The notes beneath the pieces are model-generated. The model was not told the DNA's origin. It was given only the letters and a program-made list of their open reading frames with translations, and searched no databases. The position numbers and the translations under genes are program-made. Below, piece after piece: positions 8,220 through 18,026 of a stretch of 64,000 bases of DNA. Position 1 is the stretch's first letter. The number at the start of each line of letters is the position of its first letter. Origin of the DNA: Fulverythrobacter ferritrahens (GTDB lineage Bacteria > Pseudomonadota > Alphaproteobacteria > Sphingomonadales > Sphingomonadaceae); assembly GCF_020539485.1 (NCBI RefSeq), contig NZ_JACDXU010000001.1, positions 1,426,001 to 1,490,000 of the forward strand. The letters are read 5' to 3'.

Positions 8220-9179
8220 TCAATCTTCCGGCGCACTCACCCGGCGGCTGTGGAACAGCCATTTGCCGTTGACGCGCACGACATCGTCCACTCCGTTGCC
8301 CGCCGCGATCAGCTTCGGCGGGTCGTCCAGCTTGCCGGTCTCGCTCAAACGATAGGTCTGCCAGTAATAGTGGATCTTGGCCGTGTGCGGCCCGGTAAAT
8401 TCGATCCAGTGATTGCTGGTGGCGTGCTGCAGCTTCGGCGCGGCCTTCCCGTCCTTGGTGAAATCCGCGATCATCTTGCGCAGCGCCTCGCGGCCCTTGG
8501 TCTCGCCAAACGAGCCGTCTTCCGTGAAGGAGGCGGCGTAGGCATCGGCATTGAACTTGTCGAGCGCGCGGTCATAGCGCCACATCAGCGCCTCGATCTC
8601 CTCGCGGTCTTTCGCCTGACGCAGTTCGACATCCACGCTGCCGACCGGCGGGGCGGCGGCATCGGGGAGGCTGGCGGGATCCCAGTGCTGGTCAGCCTTG
8701 CCGTCCACGAACCGCCAGGTGTCGAACCAGGTCGTGGTATAGGTCTTGGTCGGATCGCCCGGCAAAGGCAGGGTGCGCACCGTCAGCACGGTGACGTAAT
8801 CGTCTTCCGCCTGCACTGCCACGATGGGCGAAGTGAGCGTCTTGCACTCCTTGTCCTCAGGGCGTTTTGCGACATTGATGAAGTAATCCATCACGCCCTT
8901 CAGGCCCGATGCGGCGAAGGGATTGTGCTGGATATAGCGGTCCGTGATCCATTCCGGCGCACGGGTCCACTGGTTGCACTGCAGCAGCTCCTTCATGATG
9001 TGGAGCGCGGCCTGCTTGTTCTTGTGCAGCTTGGGATCGCTGCTGTTGAACAGCGATACCGGGTCCGGGTGGGCGATCACAGGATCGCTGAGCGGCTTCA
9101 TCTGCGCAGATGCGGGCACGGCGGCCAGCATTCCCGAGGCCAGCAGCGTTGCTGCCAGCATGGAAATCTTCGACTTCAT
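8220..9179 (-). CDS. Secreted two-domain NTF2/SnoaL-like protein
   Basis: A 319-residue protein with a clear Sec signal peptide (cleavage after ASAQ, about residue 26). The first half (about 55-190) resembles the SnoaL-like predicted aldol-condensation family, with MKELLQCNQWTRAPEWITDRYIQHNP. The second half (about 195-315) is another NTF2-like module beginning DREEIEALMWRYDRALDKFNADAYAASF. Two cone-shaped alpha+beta domains in one exported chain are expected. Catalysis is unknown; SnoaL-type domains include isomerases, dehydratases and non-catalytic binding domains. It ends 21 bp from the convergent panE gene. Confidence 0.8.
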   Translation of the reverse strand: MKSKISMLAATLLASGMLAAVPASAQMKPLSDPVIAHPDPVSLFNSSDPKLHKNKQAALHIMKELLQCNQWTRAPEWITDRYIQHNPFAASGLKGVMDYFINVAKRPEDKECKTLTSPIVAVQAEDDYVTVLTVRTLPLPGDPTKTYTTTWFDTWRFVDGKADQHWDPASLPDAAAPPVGSVDVELRQAKDREEIEALMWRYDRALDKFNADAYAASFTEDGSFGETKGREALRKMIADFTKDGKAAPKLQHATSNHWIEFTGPHTAKIHYYWQTYRLSETGKLDDPPKLIAAGNGVDDVVRVNGKWLFHSRRVSAPED

Positions 9180-9287
9180 TCTATTCCCCTCTGACTTCCT
9201 GATTCTCCCGTCGCAATTCGTGTAGCCGCCCGGCCCGTTCTTTCAAACCATTGCCGTCCTTGAGACAGGAGCAGGAAGAAGGAGGAT

Positions 9288-9806
9288 CTACTCGTCCGGA
9301 TCGTTAAGGCCGGTATCCAGGCGCCGCAGCAATTCTTCCAGAAAGGTATTGATGAGCTGAATCTGTTCGTCGGTAAAACCATCCAGCAGGCGGGCACGCA
9401 TCGCATCCGTGACGGCGAAGATTTCCGCCAGGGCGCCTTCTCCATCCTCGGTCAGGCGCAACTGGTTGGTGCGGCGATCATTGGGATCGGGCAATCGTTC
9501 CACCAGACTGTCCTTTTCGAGGACGTCCAGCATCCGGGTAAGCGTAGGCCCTTCGATCCTGAGGCGGCGCGCGATCTCCACCTGCGGGCTCAGGGGCGGC
9601 GAATTGAGGATGGCGGCCATGGCTTCCATCCGGGCGGAACTCTGCTCGATGGGCCGCAAGCGCTCGTCCAGCAGAGAGCGCCAACGCCGGGCGGTGAGCA
9701 CCATATTGACCGTCAGGCGGATTTCCGGCGTCGATCGTCCCTCACGATACAGCGTGAAACTGCTCTTCACGCTCCGCCTGCCCTTCGTTCCGCCTCGTGA
9801 CGCCAT
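9288..9806 (-). CDS. MarR family transcriptional regulator
   Basis: A 172-residue winged-helix regulator. The recognition region is ILNSPPLSPQVEIARRLRIEGPTLTRMLDVLEKDSLVERLPDPNDRRTNQLRLTEDG (about residues 66-122 as a whole), including the wing motif DRRTNQLRLT. N- and C-terminal helices for dimerisation flank it. It diverges from a glutathione transferase gene at 10000; in such pairs the MarR protein usually represses the neighbour until a phenolic or electrophilic ligand binds. The 193-bp intergenic region has a 7-bp inverted repeat (TGCCTTT at 9853 and AAAGGCA at 9875), a weak operator candidate. Confidence 0.9.
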   Translation of the reverse strand: MASRGGTKGRRSVKSSFTLYREGRSTPEIRLTVNMVLTARRWRSLLDERLRPIEQSSARMEAMAAILNSPPLSPQVEIARRLRIEGPTLTRMLDVLEKDSLVERLPDPNDRRTNQLRLTEDGEGALAEIFAVTDAMRARLLDGFTDEQIQLINTFLEELLRRLDTGLNDPDE

Positions 9807-9999
9807 AGATTGTCCAATCCAGCCTTTCGCCTGCGGATTTCACTTATTCGAATGCCTTTGCCCATACGCTTCCGAAAGGCAGATGGAAGTGGGTATGTGG
9901 ACGACCTGCCCGCTGCTGGGCGGGCCACATGCAGCCGCATTGCATCATGCCTTCGCTTGGCGATAAAGCCCGCCCTCTACAGGAGGAGAGGCCAGCATC

Positions 10000-10614
10000 A
10001 TGATCACCGTCTATCACGTACCCCGCACCCGTTCGCTGCGCGTCGTCTGGCTGATGGAAGAGCTGGGCGAGGAATATCGCATCGAGAAGCCCGGCTTCCC
10101 GCTGCCGCCGGAATATCTGGAGATCAACCCGGCCGGCACCGTGCCTTCAATCGATGACGATGGCATCCGCATGGGCGAATCCATCGCCATTCTGCAATAT
10201 ATCACCGGGCGCCGCCTGCCGCAGGCGATGGAATTCACTGTCGGCCCGAACCCCGATCCGGCCGCCTATGCGGCGCATCTCCAATTCCTGCACTACGGCG
10301 AAGCGAGCCTTATGGGCCCGCTTTCCGTCATTTTCCGCACCACCAAGCTGGCTCCGGAAGGGGAGCGGGACAATTTCTCCGTGCGCGATCTCACCACGGC
10401 CCTCCAGAGGCGCCTCGCCCTGCTCGATGCCCGACTGGAGGATGGGCGACAGTGGATCATGGGGGACAAGTTCACCATTGCCGACATCTCCGTCGGCTAT
10501 GCGCTGACGATCGCGCAGGCGCTGGGCATGAATGACGTGCTGTCCGACAAGGTCACAGCCTACGTCGAACGGCTGACCGCACGCCCCGCCTATCAGCGCG
10601 CCATCAGCCAATAG
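10000..10614 (+). CDS. Glutathione S-transferase
   Basis: A 204-residue cytosolic GST. The thioredoxin-like N-terminal domain (about residues 1-80) has HVPRTRSLRVVWLMEELG, the glutathione-contacting NPAGTVPSI and GESIAILQY; the all-helical C-terminal domain includes the N-capping motif region GDKFTIADISVGYAL. AGGAGG lies upstream of the ATG. It is divergent from the MarR gene, which probably controls it. The substrate is not evident; a role in detoxification or in aromatic catabolism is possible. Confidence 0.9.
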   Translation: MITVYHVPRTRSLRVVWLMEELGEEYRIEKPGFPLPPEYLEINPAGTVPSIDDDGIRMGESIAILQYITGRRLPQAMEFTVGPNPDPAAYAAHLQFLHYGEASLMGPLSVIFRTTKLAPEGERDNFSVRDLTTALQRRLALLDARLEDGRQWIMGDKFTIADISVGYALTIAQALGMNDVLSDKVTAYVERLTARPAYQRAISQ

Positions 10615-10621
10615 GCATTAT

Positions 10622-10652
10622 CCGGCGGGACTTGCATCGTGCTGCCCGCCGG
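10622..10652 (+). terminator. Perfect inverted repeat after GST gene
   Basis: CCGGCGGG at 10622-10629 pairs perfectly with CCCGCCGG at 10645-10652, eight bases after the GST stop. It has no T-run, so it is a possible weak terminator between the GST and the tannase gene. Confidence 0.4.
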
Positions 10653-10711
10653 GCTTCAAGTGCGATCCGGCTCGACAGAGAATCGACGTCTTCAAAGGGG
10701 GAGTTTGGCAA

Positions 10712-12322
10712 ATGACGATCAAGCAGGGGCAGTATCGCAAGGGATTACGTGCCGGCCTGGCTATCGCGGCAAGCGCGGCGGCCGTGGCAGTCGCCAGCCC
10801 GGCAGCGGCAAAGGATTGTAACGATCTCATCGGCCTGAAGCTCGACAAGGGCCGGGTCACTTCTGCCCAACTGGTTGCGCCCGGCGCATTCGAGCAGCCC
10901 CCCGCCCCCTTCGGTCCGCCGCCGGGCGTCGCCAATGCGGCCTATAAGCACCTGCCCGCCTTCTGCCGTGTGCAGGCTACGCTCACGCCCACTTCCGATT
11001 CCGACATCAAGGTGGAAGTGTGGCTGCCCGCCAGCGGCTGGAACGGCAAGTTCGTGGGCATCGGCAACGGCATCTGGGCCGGGCAACTCAGCTATTCCGA
11101 ACTCGGTAGCCCCTTGTCGCGCGGCTATGCCGTGGCCACTACGGACACCGGCCACACGGGAAGCGGGCTTACGGCGGAATGGGCCGTTGGCCACACCGAA
11201 AAGCTGATCGATTTCGGCCATCGCGCGGTCCATGGCATGACAGTGACCGCCAAGGCCGCGATCAAGGATTTCTATGGCAAGGGCCCCAGCCTGTCCTTCT
11301 GGAACAGCTGCTCCACCGGCGGACGGCAGGGGCTGATGGCAGCCTTCCGCTATCCCGAGGATTATGACGCGATCTCGGCCATGGCCCCGGCCAATCCGAT
11401 GACCACGCTGATGACGCAGTCCATGTGGGTCGGCTACCAGTCGCTGCGGACGCCGCAGTCCAAACTGACGCCTGCCTCGCTCGGCCTGGTTCACAAGGCT
11501 GCTGTGGCGAAATGCGACAAGGTGGATGGCCTGGCCGATGGCCTCATCGCGCGCCCCGATGCCTGCAAATTCGATCCCGGCGAGCTGCTCTGCACATCGG
11601 GTGCGGCTGACGGCTGCCTCAATGCCGATCAGGTTTCGGCCATGCGGGCGATCTATGAAGGCGTGAAAGATCCGCGTTCGGGCCAGATCCTGTTCCCCGG
11701 CTTCCCGGTCGGATCGGAAATGCAGCTGGCCGCACTAACCGGCGGCACCGCGCCCTTCCCCGTGGCGCTCACCTATATGAGCATGCTGGTGTTCGACAAT
11801 CAGCCCGGCTGGGACTGGCGCAGCTTCGATTACGGCACGGATTCAACCCGCGCCTATATGTTCGGGAAGGATATTCTCGACGTGACCCCCTCGGATCTGA
11901 ATCCCTTCTTCGCGCGCGGCGGCAAGCTGCTGCTGAGCCATGGTTGGGCGGACGGGCTGATCCCTGCCACCAACACCGTGCAGTTCTACGGCAAGCTCCG
12001 CCAGACCTTGTCGCACGATCAGAACCGCGACCAGTTGCGCCTGTTCATGGCGCCGGGGATGCAGCACTGCTCGGGCGGCGAAGGCCCCTCCTCCTTCGAT
12101 ACGCTGGGCGTGATCGACGATTGGGCGACCACCGGCAAAGCGCCCGAGCGGATCGTCGCTTCGCGGGTTGCCGCTCCGGCCATGGGCCCTGGCCCTGCTG
12201 CGCCGGCGCTTCCCCCGATGACGCGCCCCCTCTGCCGCTATCCGCTCGTGCCGACCTACAAGGGCAGCGGCGATGTGGCTGAAGCCAAGAACTTCGACTG
12301 CAAGGCACCGCCGAAAGCCTGA
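10712..12322 (+). CDS. Secreted tannase/feruloyl esterase family protein
   Basis: A 536-residue exported serine esterase. It has a signal peptide (cleavage near SPAAA, about residue 33). The alpha/beta-hydrolase core carries the family CS-D-HC signature: Cys200-Ser201 in NSCSTGG (nucleophile), Asp in LSHGWADGLIP, and His-Cys in APGMQHCSGG, with the two cysteines expected to form a disulphide bringing Ser and His together. The large lid domain contains further paired cysteines. Family members cleave gallate, ferulate or related esters; the exact ester is not predictable. AAAGGGGGAG precedes the ATG. A paralogue lies at 13648-15228. Confidence 0.9.
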   Translation: MTIKQGQYRKGLRAGLAIAASAAAVAVASPAAAKDCNDLIGLKLDKGRVTSAQLVAPGAFEQPPAPFGPPPGVANAAYKHLPAFCRVQATLTPTSDSDIKVEVWLPASGWNGKFVGIGNGIWAGQLSYSELGSPLSRGYAVATTDTGHTGSGLTAEWAVGHTEKLIDFGHRAVHGMTVTAKAAIKDFYGKGPSLSFWNSCSTGGRQGLMAAFRYPEDYDAISAMAPANPMTTLMTQSMWVGYQSLRTPQSKLTPASLGLVHKAAVAKCDKVDGLADGLIARPDACKFDPGELLCTSGAADGCLNADQVSAMRAIYEGVKDPRSGQILFPGFPVGSEMQLAALTGGTAPFPVALTYMSMLVFDNQPGWDWRSFDYGTDSTRAYMFGKDILDVTPSDLNPFFARGGKLLLSHGWADGLIPATNTVQFYGKLRQTLSHDQNRDQLRLFMAPGMQHCSGGEGPSSFDTLGVIDDWATTGKAPERIVASRVAAPAMGPGPAAPALPPMTRPLCRYPLVPTYKGSGDVAEAKNFDCKAPPKA

Positions 12323-12376
12323 GGATGATAGCGGGCGCGGGCGGAGCGCATCCGGCCGCGCCTGTCAGGCAGGATT

Positions 12377-13612
12377 TCAGGCGGGATCGGCCTCCGCCCG
12401 TTCTCCCACGATCCGGGGAGCGGTTTCACGCAGGAACAGGGCAGTCGCGCCGCCCAGCACCGCCAGCACGATGAGGAACCACAGCGGCGCCTGCAAACCG
12501 TATATGTCGGACAACCAACCGGCCACGAAGGGCGATAGTACTCCGCCCAAAATCTCACCAACACCCATCACCAGCCCCATGGCGGTCGCCACCTGATAGG
12601 GCGCCACGGATTCGGTAGGCACCGTGGCCATGAACATCGGGAAGATGCCGTTGAACATCCAGCCGACGAAGAAGATCACCCCAAGGATCATCACCGGCCC
12701 GTCAAAATAAAGCGCACCGAGCGGGAGGAGTACCCCGATAAAGGTGCTGATCACCATTACGGGTCGCCGCCCCACGAAGTCCGAAATGGTCGTGACCACG
12801 AAGCTGGCAAGGAAAGACGATACGCCGAGCACCGCCATCAGCCCTGCAGCCGTAGCCTCGTCAATTCCGCGATATTGCACCAGCACCAGCGGCATGAAAG
12901 CCCAGGTCACCACCAGATAGGAGACCAGCAGCACCGCCATGATCGTGCAGGCCACGACATTGCGGTTGGTCAGCAATTCGACCAGCGGCGCGCGCGTGCG
13001 CGGCTGGCGAGGCGCGGCTTTCGGGATAGGCCGTTCAACCACGAACAGGACGATCAGCAGGGCCGAGATCAGGCCGGGCACCGCAGCCAGGAAGAACGCC
13101 TCGCGCCAGCCCCACGTCAGCGCCACCGGGACCAGCACCAGCGGCGCAACAGTCGATCCCAGCAGGCTGGATCCGACATTCTGCGTCACCCCCATGGCCA
13201 GCGCGCGCCATTTCGGGGAAACCTCCGCCGCCACCATAGCGTGGCTGATCGGCATCACGCCCCCTTCGGACAGGCCCATGACCAGCCGCGCCCCGAGGAG
13301 CATCAGGAAGGACGAGGCAAATCCCGAGACGACCGAGCATGCCGAAAACAGGAGCGTGGAGAGGACGATCAGGATCTTGCGCTTGCCGGCCTTGTCGGAA
13401 AGCCAGCCAACGAAGATCGCCGCGATGGCCCAGGTGAGCGAAAGCGCCGAACCCAGCATACCGACCTGCGTGTAATTCAGCCCGAGTTCGGGCTGCACGA
13501 AGGGCATCAGGAAATTGAGGGCGTTCCTGTCAAAAAACAGAATGCCGAAATTGAGGCACAACAGAGTGACGAGGAGAATTTGATACCCGCTCGAAGACCG
13601 CTGTGACCGCAT
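12377..13612 (-). CDS. MFS transporter
   Basis: A 411-residue major facilitator with twelve predicted transmembrane helices. The loop 2-3 signature GWLSDKAGKRKIL is at about residues 64-76, with a related ISDFVGRRPV in the second half. The sequence style (FDRNALNFLMPFVQPELGLNYTQVGMLG) is that of the anion/aromatic-acid:cation symporter branch. It lies 35 bp downstream of a tannase-family gene on the same strand and converges on a second one, so uptake of a phenolic acid released by those esterases is a reasonable inference. No direct substrate evidence. Confidence 0.87.
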   Translation of the reverse strand: MRSQRSSSGYQILLVTLLCLNFGILFFDRNALNFLMPFVQPELGLNYTQVGMLGSALSLTWAIAAIFVGWLSDKAGKRKILIVLSTLLFSACSVVSGFASSFLMLLGARLVMGLSEGGVMPISHAMVAAEVSPKWRALAMGVTQNVGSSLLGSTVAPLVLVPVALTWGWREAFFLAAVPGLISALLIVLFVVERPIPKAAPRQPRTRAPLVELLTNRNVVACTIMAVLLVSYLVVTWAFMPLVLVQYRGIDEATAAGLMAVLGVSSFLASFVVTTISDFVGRRPVMVISTFIGVLLPLGALYFDGPVMILGVIFFVGWMFNGIFPMFMATVPTESVAPYQVATAMGLVMGVGEILGGVLSPFVAGWLSDIYGLQAPLWFLIVLAVLGGATALFLRETAPRIVGERAEADPA

Positions 13613-13647
13613 CGACTTCCCCCCTCTATGTCAGTTTCCGGCCAGCC

Positions 13648-15228
13648 TCACGCGGGGGTTTTGCAGGTGAAGCTGGATGCCTTGTCCGGATCCCCGCCCG
13701 TATAGTGCGGATAGGCCGGATAGGGGCAGAGCGGCCTGCTCGCCGCCGAGCCGGTGCGACGGGCCATCACTTGCTGCGGCGCCTTGCCCTGTTCCACCCA
13801 GTCCACCAGCTTGCCCAGCATGTCGAACTGATCATAGGCATTGCCGCCACGGCAATGGAGCATCCCCGGCACCATGTAGAACCGGCTGGCATTTGTGAAC
13901 GCGGCCCCATTGGTGGCCTGCGCGCGCTGATACCAGTCCCATGTGGCGAAGGGGGAGAACCAGAAATCCGATACGCCGTGGAAGAACATGATCTTGCCGC
14001 CGCGATCCAGATAGGTGTTGAGGTTCGTCCAGTAATTGGTGTCGGTCAGCCGCTGCACAGGATCCTGCCGGATCGCGTGGATACGCGCATCCAGATCGAT
14101 CGAGGTTGCGGTGCTGGGCGGCCCGAACGGCCCCGGCCCGCCCGTGGGGAGATAGCCCATTGGCGTGGACACGATGCCCGTATCGGCCGCCATCCGGGCA
14201 TAGAGGGGATAGCCTGACTTGTCGCTCGGTCCTGCAAGACCGAGTTCGAGGGCCCGCACCTGTCCCGCGCTGAGGCAGCCATCCTTCTTTTCGCCCGTGC
14301 ATTGCAGCTTGGCCGGCTTGAAATCGCACTTGGCGACATTCTCGACCATCCCGTCCTTCAACCCGTCCAGCGCATCGCATTGGTCCAGAATGCCGTTGAG
14401 GATCGTCGTCCTGTCTGCCGCCGTGAGTATCCGGGTGAAGTCCGGCTTGCCATCCGCGCCCAGCGGAGCAGCCTGGTTGAACAGCACCTGCGTATATTCC
14501 ACGCCAAGGTTGGAATCCCCGGTGCGCATGGCCGGCGCGCCGACGATGATCCCGTCGAACAGCTCCGGATAACGCTGGGAAGCGAGCATCCCCTCGCGCC
14601 CGCCGGTGGAACAGCCGGTCATATAGCTATGGGCGGCAGGCTTGCCGTAATAGCTCTGCGTCACCTGCTTGCCCAGTAGCGCCACGGTCCGCACCGAGCT
14701 TTCCGCGAAATCCAGCGCTGCCCGCTGATCGGCCATGAAACTGTTGTCGAACCCGGCACCTTGATGCCCGCTATCGCTTGAAATCACCGCAAATCCGCGT
14801 GCCAGCGCCGGGCGCCCATCGGATGCCACCGGCCCCAGAGGGGGATTCACCGTGCCGTTCAGACCGCCGCCGCCCTGCAGCAGGAACCGCCCGCTCCATT
14901 CATCCGGAAGGGCAATGGCGAAACGTATGCCATAGGTCTTGCCGCCGGCTCCCTTGCGTTCATTGACCACACCTTCGACGCGGCAATGGGCCGGAATAGC
15001 CGACATGGCCATGCCTTCGAGATCAACTGTCCCCTTAGCGGAGGCGGCTACATGGGTGGCGGATGTGATGCGCACGTCCGGCCCCAGCACGGTTGCGGCG
15101 AATGCCGCGCAACCCTTGCCCCCCGAAGCGCCAGCTGTGTTTGAAGAAGCGGCCGGCGCCCCATTGCCGAGTGACAAAGCCGTACCGGCACAAAGAAGGG
15201 CATAGCCCCGCAGCTTCCAGGATCGCAT
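13648..15228 (-). CDS. Secreted tannase/feruloyl esterase family protein (second copy)
   Basis: A 526-residue paralogue of the esterase at 10712. It has a signal peptide (MRSWKLRGYALLCAG onward, cleavage about residue 27-30). The CS-D-HC signature is present: TGCSTGG with Ser at about residue 207, HGVSDFWFSP for Asp, and VPGMLHCRGG for His-Cys. The start at 15228 is preferred over the ATG two codons earlier because GGAGGA ends only one base before the first ATG but about seven before the second. It probably forms a unit with the downstream MFS gene. Substrate unknown. Confidence 0.9.
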   Translation of the reverse strand: MRSWKLRGYALLCAGTALSLGNGAPAASSNTAGASGGKGCAAFAATVLGPDVRITSATHVAASAKGTVDLEGMAMSAIPAHCRVEGVVNERKGAGGKTYGIRFAIALPDEWSGRFLLQGGGGLNGTVNPPLGPVASDGRPALARGFAVISSDSGHQGAGFDNSFMADQRAALDFAESSVRTVALLGKQVTQSYYGKPAAHSYMTGCSTGGREGMLASQRYPELFDGIIVGAPAMRTGDSNLGVEYTQVLFNQAAPLGADGKPDFTRILTAADRTTILNGILDQCDALDGLKDGMVENVAKCDFKPAKLQCTGEKKDGCLSAGQVRALELGLAGPSDKSGYPLYARMAADTGIVSTPMGYLPTGGPGPFGPPSTATSIDLDARIHAIRQDPVQRLTDTNYWTNLNTYLDRGGKIMFFHGVSDFWFSPFATWDWYQRAQATNGAAFTNASRFYMVPGMLHCRGGNAYDQFDMLGKLVDWVEQGKAPQQVMARRTGSAASRPLCPYPAYPHYTGGDPDKASSFTCKTPA

Positions 15229-15234
15229 CGCCAT

Positions 15235-15580
15235 TCCTCCCCCTTCGAGCGTGCCGGAATTGCCCGATTACGCGTCAACGGAGGCTTTCATTCCACGATG
15301 CGTATCCGGAGGCAAGCATCTGGGAAAATAGCCGTGCAAGGGGTCGGAGCGGAAGGACAAGGGGCATCACCCTTCCGCCCCATAAGCCTGGGAACTGACG
15401 GTCAGGACTGAAATCGCGGCACAAACCACGACAGCCCCCGCCGAAATGAGCACTGAGAGCGGTAAGGGAACAAATCCTGCCCGCCTCTGCTCTCTCAATC
15501 TGTATGACGGAGCCACTCCCCGGGAACCTTGGCAAAAAGGCCAATTTATCCAACCCGCATTTGCGGCGGGGCAGTCAGCT
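15235..15580. other. Intergenic region between receptor and esterase genes
   Basis: About 346 bases with no credible gene. A 92-residue minus-strand frame within it has no ribosome-binding signal or recognisable content. It should contain the promoter of the esterase/MFS unit. A short CCGCA/TGCGG repeat at about 15558-15569, just beyond the receptor stop, could end the receptor transcript. Confidence 0.4.
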
Positions 15581-18025
15581 TCAGAAGGCGGCGTCCAGCC
15601 CCAGCCTGATGGTGCGAGGACGCAGCGGGGTGATCTGATCGCGCCCGGTGGTGAACGGCGTGCCGAGAGCGAAACGATTGCCTTCCTCATCGGTGAGGTT
15701 CGTGATTCCCAGCGTCACGCCCATCGCATCGTTGCCCACGCGGAAGGTCAGACCGGTATCGAGATAATTGCCTTGTTCCTCGCCCAGTTCGGGCCCGACA
15801 CCCAGGCGCGACTTGCCGACATAGCTGGCCCAGCCCTGCCCGGTGAGAAACAGGTCATCGCCAATCTCACGCTCGTAGCTGAAGCCGACCCGGCCCGAGA
15901 CACGGGCGATATTCGGCACCTGGCTGATCCGGCTTGCCCCGATGTCCTGCAAGGGCGGCAGAATGAGATAGAAACCGGGATAGAAACTAGAGACAGTCCC
16001 GAACTTCAGCTCAAGGAAAGACGATGTCTCATCTACCCGGCTGAAATTATACGTTAGCCCGGCATCGAGCCTCAGTTCCGGAGTCACGGCCACGCTTCCC
16101 CGCAGGCTTGCCGACCAGATGTGCCCGTCACCAATATTGGCCGTAGTCGGAAAACCGGCGCTATCGATGTAATCGGCCTGAATGTCCTTCCAACGCGTGT
16201 AGGAAACGCTGGCGGCCAGATCGAACGGCCCCTTTCCGGGATTGCCATGGCGAGCGCCAATTTCGAAAGTGGAAATCTGGTCGTTCTTGAAGCGGGTTAC
16301 GATATCGCCGGCAACGGCAAGGCCGCCGGGTCGGAACCCCTCCTGATAGCGCATATACACGGTTGTCTCTGGCATGACTTTCGCCACGAGCGAGGCAGAA
16401 GGAAGGAAGGCGCTCTCCTTCCGGTCAACAGTACCCGCCGCCAGCATGTCCGCTCTTTCGGCAGTCAGACTGGCGAAGGCGATGTCGGTGCCCTCCCCGC
16501 TCAGCCAGGAGCGCGTGAAACGGCCGCCTGCGGTCGCCAGAAGATTTTCCGATAGCCTGTAGCTTACCTCGCCATAGATATTGAACTCATCCACGGCATT
16601 GCGCACGCCGGTCGTGGGGACGAGCATATCCGGCTCGCCAAGCGAACGGATCAGCTTCGTGCGGTTGCTGGTGAAACTCGCGCCTACCACCCAGCCGACA
16701 TGTTCCCCGATCGGCTTCCACAGGCGCGTCTCATTGGCGATCATGTGCGTTTCATTGCGCTGCACGAACAGGCGGGGATCGCCGCCTACCGCCGTGGCAT
16801 CGTAACGCTCTTCCAGCCGCTGCCCGGTGATCCCGGTGGAACTCTTGAACCGGATATCCCCCAATTCGCGGGACAACACGATCTGGCCCTGCACGTAATC
16901 GGCGTCAAAACCCTCACCTACGGGCGTGGCGCGCGTCAGGGGCGGACCGTCACGATCGGCATATTGGCTGTCATGCGCGTTGGTCGTCTGGCCTATGCCC
17001 ATGAAGTCGAGCGTCCAGTCCTCACCGACCTCGACCCGCAGGGCTGCGCGGCCGCCCAGAACATCGGTGCGGTTCACATCCTTTTCACCGAGCAGAGGCT
17101 TGTCGATATAGCCCCCGCGCGTTTCGGCATCGACCGTCACCCGCAAGGCCGCCACATCGCCGACCGGCAAATTGACCGTCGCGCTCGCATCGCCGCCCAG
17201 TGCACCATGCTGCGTCGCACTGCCGCCCACTGCGCCGGAGCCGGAGGTAACCCCCAGTTGCGGTGTATTGGGCACGATGCGCAGAATGCCGCCAAGCGCG
17301 CCCGCTCCGTAGAGCGTGCCTTGCGGCCCTTCGAGAATCTCCACCCGCTCCAGATCGGAAAGGCGCAAGTCGGGATCGGGCGCGTTGTAGCTCAAGCGCA
17401 GGTCGCCGAAATATTGCCCCACAGTAGCCTGGGTGGGACCGGTAAAGCTGGAATCCGCGATGCCGCGAATGAACAGCTTGTTCCGTCCGCTGCCCAGATG
17501 CGTGGAGGAAACCGTCGGCGCGCGCTGGATGATCTTTTCCGTGCCGCCCGGACCGCCAAAGGCAAGATCCTTGCCGTCGAGCATTTCCACCGAACCCGGA
17601 TAGAGCGCCAGCTCGATATCCCGTTTCGAACCGATCACGATGATGTCCTGCGCCGGCGCGGACCTGGGAGGAGGCGCAGGCCGATGGGCCGCAGTACGAC
17701 GCCCGGCTCCCGGCTGCGACGCGGACCGGCGAGGTTGCTTTTCCAGCACCAGCCGCCACCCGGAGGCCCCTGCAGGAATTGCCCGCGCGCCCAGCGATCT
17801 CGCCAGCTTTTTCACGGCTTCCGATGCGGAATATCTGCCCTTGATCGCCGGCACGCTGCGATTGGCGAGAGCCGGATCGGAAATCACGATACTGGTGCCC
17901 GTCTGGCGGGCAATCGCCACGGCAGCATCCCCGCCTCTGCCGGCAGGCACATTCACCGCCACTCCCTTTGCGTGAACGGGAGAAGCGATCAGGGCCGCGA
18001 GGGCAAGAAAGGCGTAGCGCCGCAT
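15581..18025 (-). CDS. TonB-dependent receptor with N-terminal STN signalling domain
   Basis: An 814-residue outer-membrane receptor. In order: signal peptide (to about 20); an STN (secretin/TonB short N-terminal) domain (about 25-100); a low-complexity linker rich in R/P/A; a TonB box-like DIIVIGS (about 128); the plug (to about 255, with RVEILEGPQGTLYGAGALGG); and a 22-strand barrel ending in aromatic Phe (LGLDAAF). STN domains relay ligand binding to a FecR protein, and a FecR gene lies one base upstream on the same strand with its sigma factor. The neighbourhood of tannase-family esterases suggests a phenolic or catecholate ligand, but iron-siderophore uptake is equally consistent. Confidence 0.92.
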   Translation of the reverse strand: MRRYAFLALAALIASPVHAKGVAVNVPAGRGGDAAVAIARQTGTSIVISDPALANRSVPAIKGRYSASEAVKKLARSLGARAIPAGASGWRLVLEKQPRRSASQPGAGRRTAAHRPAPPPRSAPAQDIIVIGSKRDIELALYPGSVEMLDGKDLAFGGPGGTEKIIQRAPTVSSTHLGSGRNKLFIRGIADSSFTGPTQATVGQYFGDLRLSYNAPDPDLRLSDLERVEILEGPQGTLYGAGALGGILRIVPNTPQLGVTSGSGAVGGSATQHGALGGDASATVNLPVGDVAALRVTVDAETRGGYIDKPLLGEKDVNRTDVLGGRAALRVEVGEDWTLDFMGIGQTTNAHDSQYADRDGPPLTRATPVGEGFDADYVQGQIVLSRELGDIRFKSSTGITGQRLEERYDATAVGGDPRLFVQRNETHMIANETRLWKPIGEHVGWVVGASFTSNRTKLIRSLGEPDMLVPTTGVRNAVDEFNIYGEVSYRLSENLLATAGGRFTRSWLSGEGTDIAFASLTAERADMLAAGTVDRKESAFLPSASLVAKVMPETTVYMRYQEGFRPGGLAVAGDIVTRFKNDQISTFEIGARHGNPGKGPFDLAASVSYTRWKDIQADYIDSAGFPTTANIGDGHIWSASLRGSVAVTPELRLDAGLTYNFSRVDETSSFLELKFGTVSSFYPGFYLILPPLQDIGASRISQVPNIARVSGRVGFSYEREIGDDLFLTGQGWASYVGKSRLGVGPELGEEQGNYLDTGLTFRVGNDAMGVTLGITNLTDEEGNRFALGTPFTTGRDQITPLRPRTIRLGLDAAF

Positions 18026-18026
18026 A

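Noticed and set aside
15275-15553. A 92-codon minus-strand frame between the receptor and the esterase.
   Set aside because: No start signal, no recognisable content, and it is probably promoter/leader DNA of the esterase unit.
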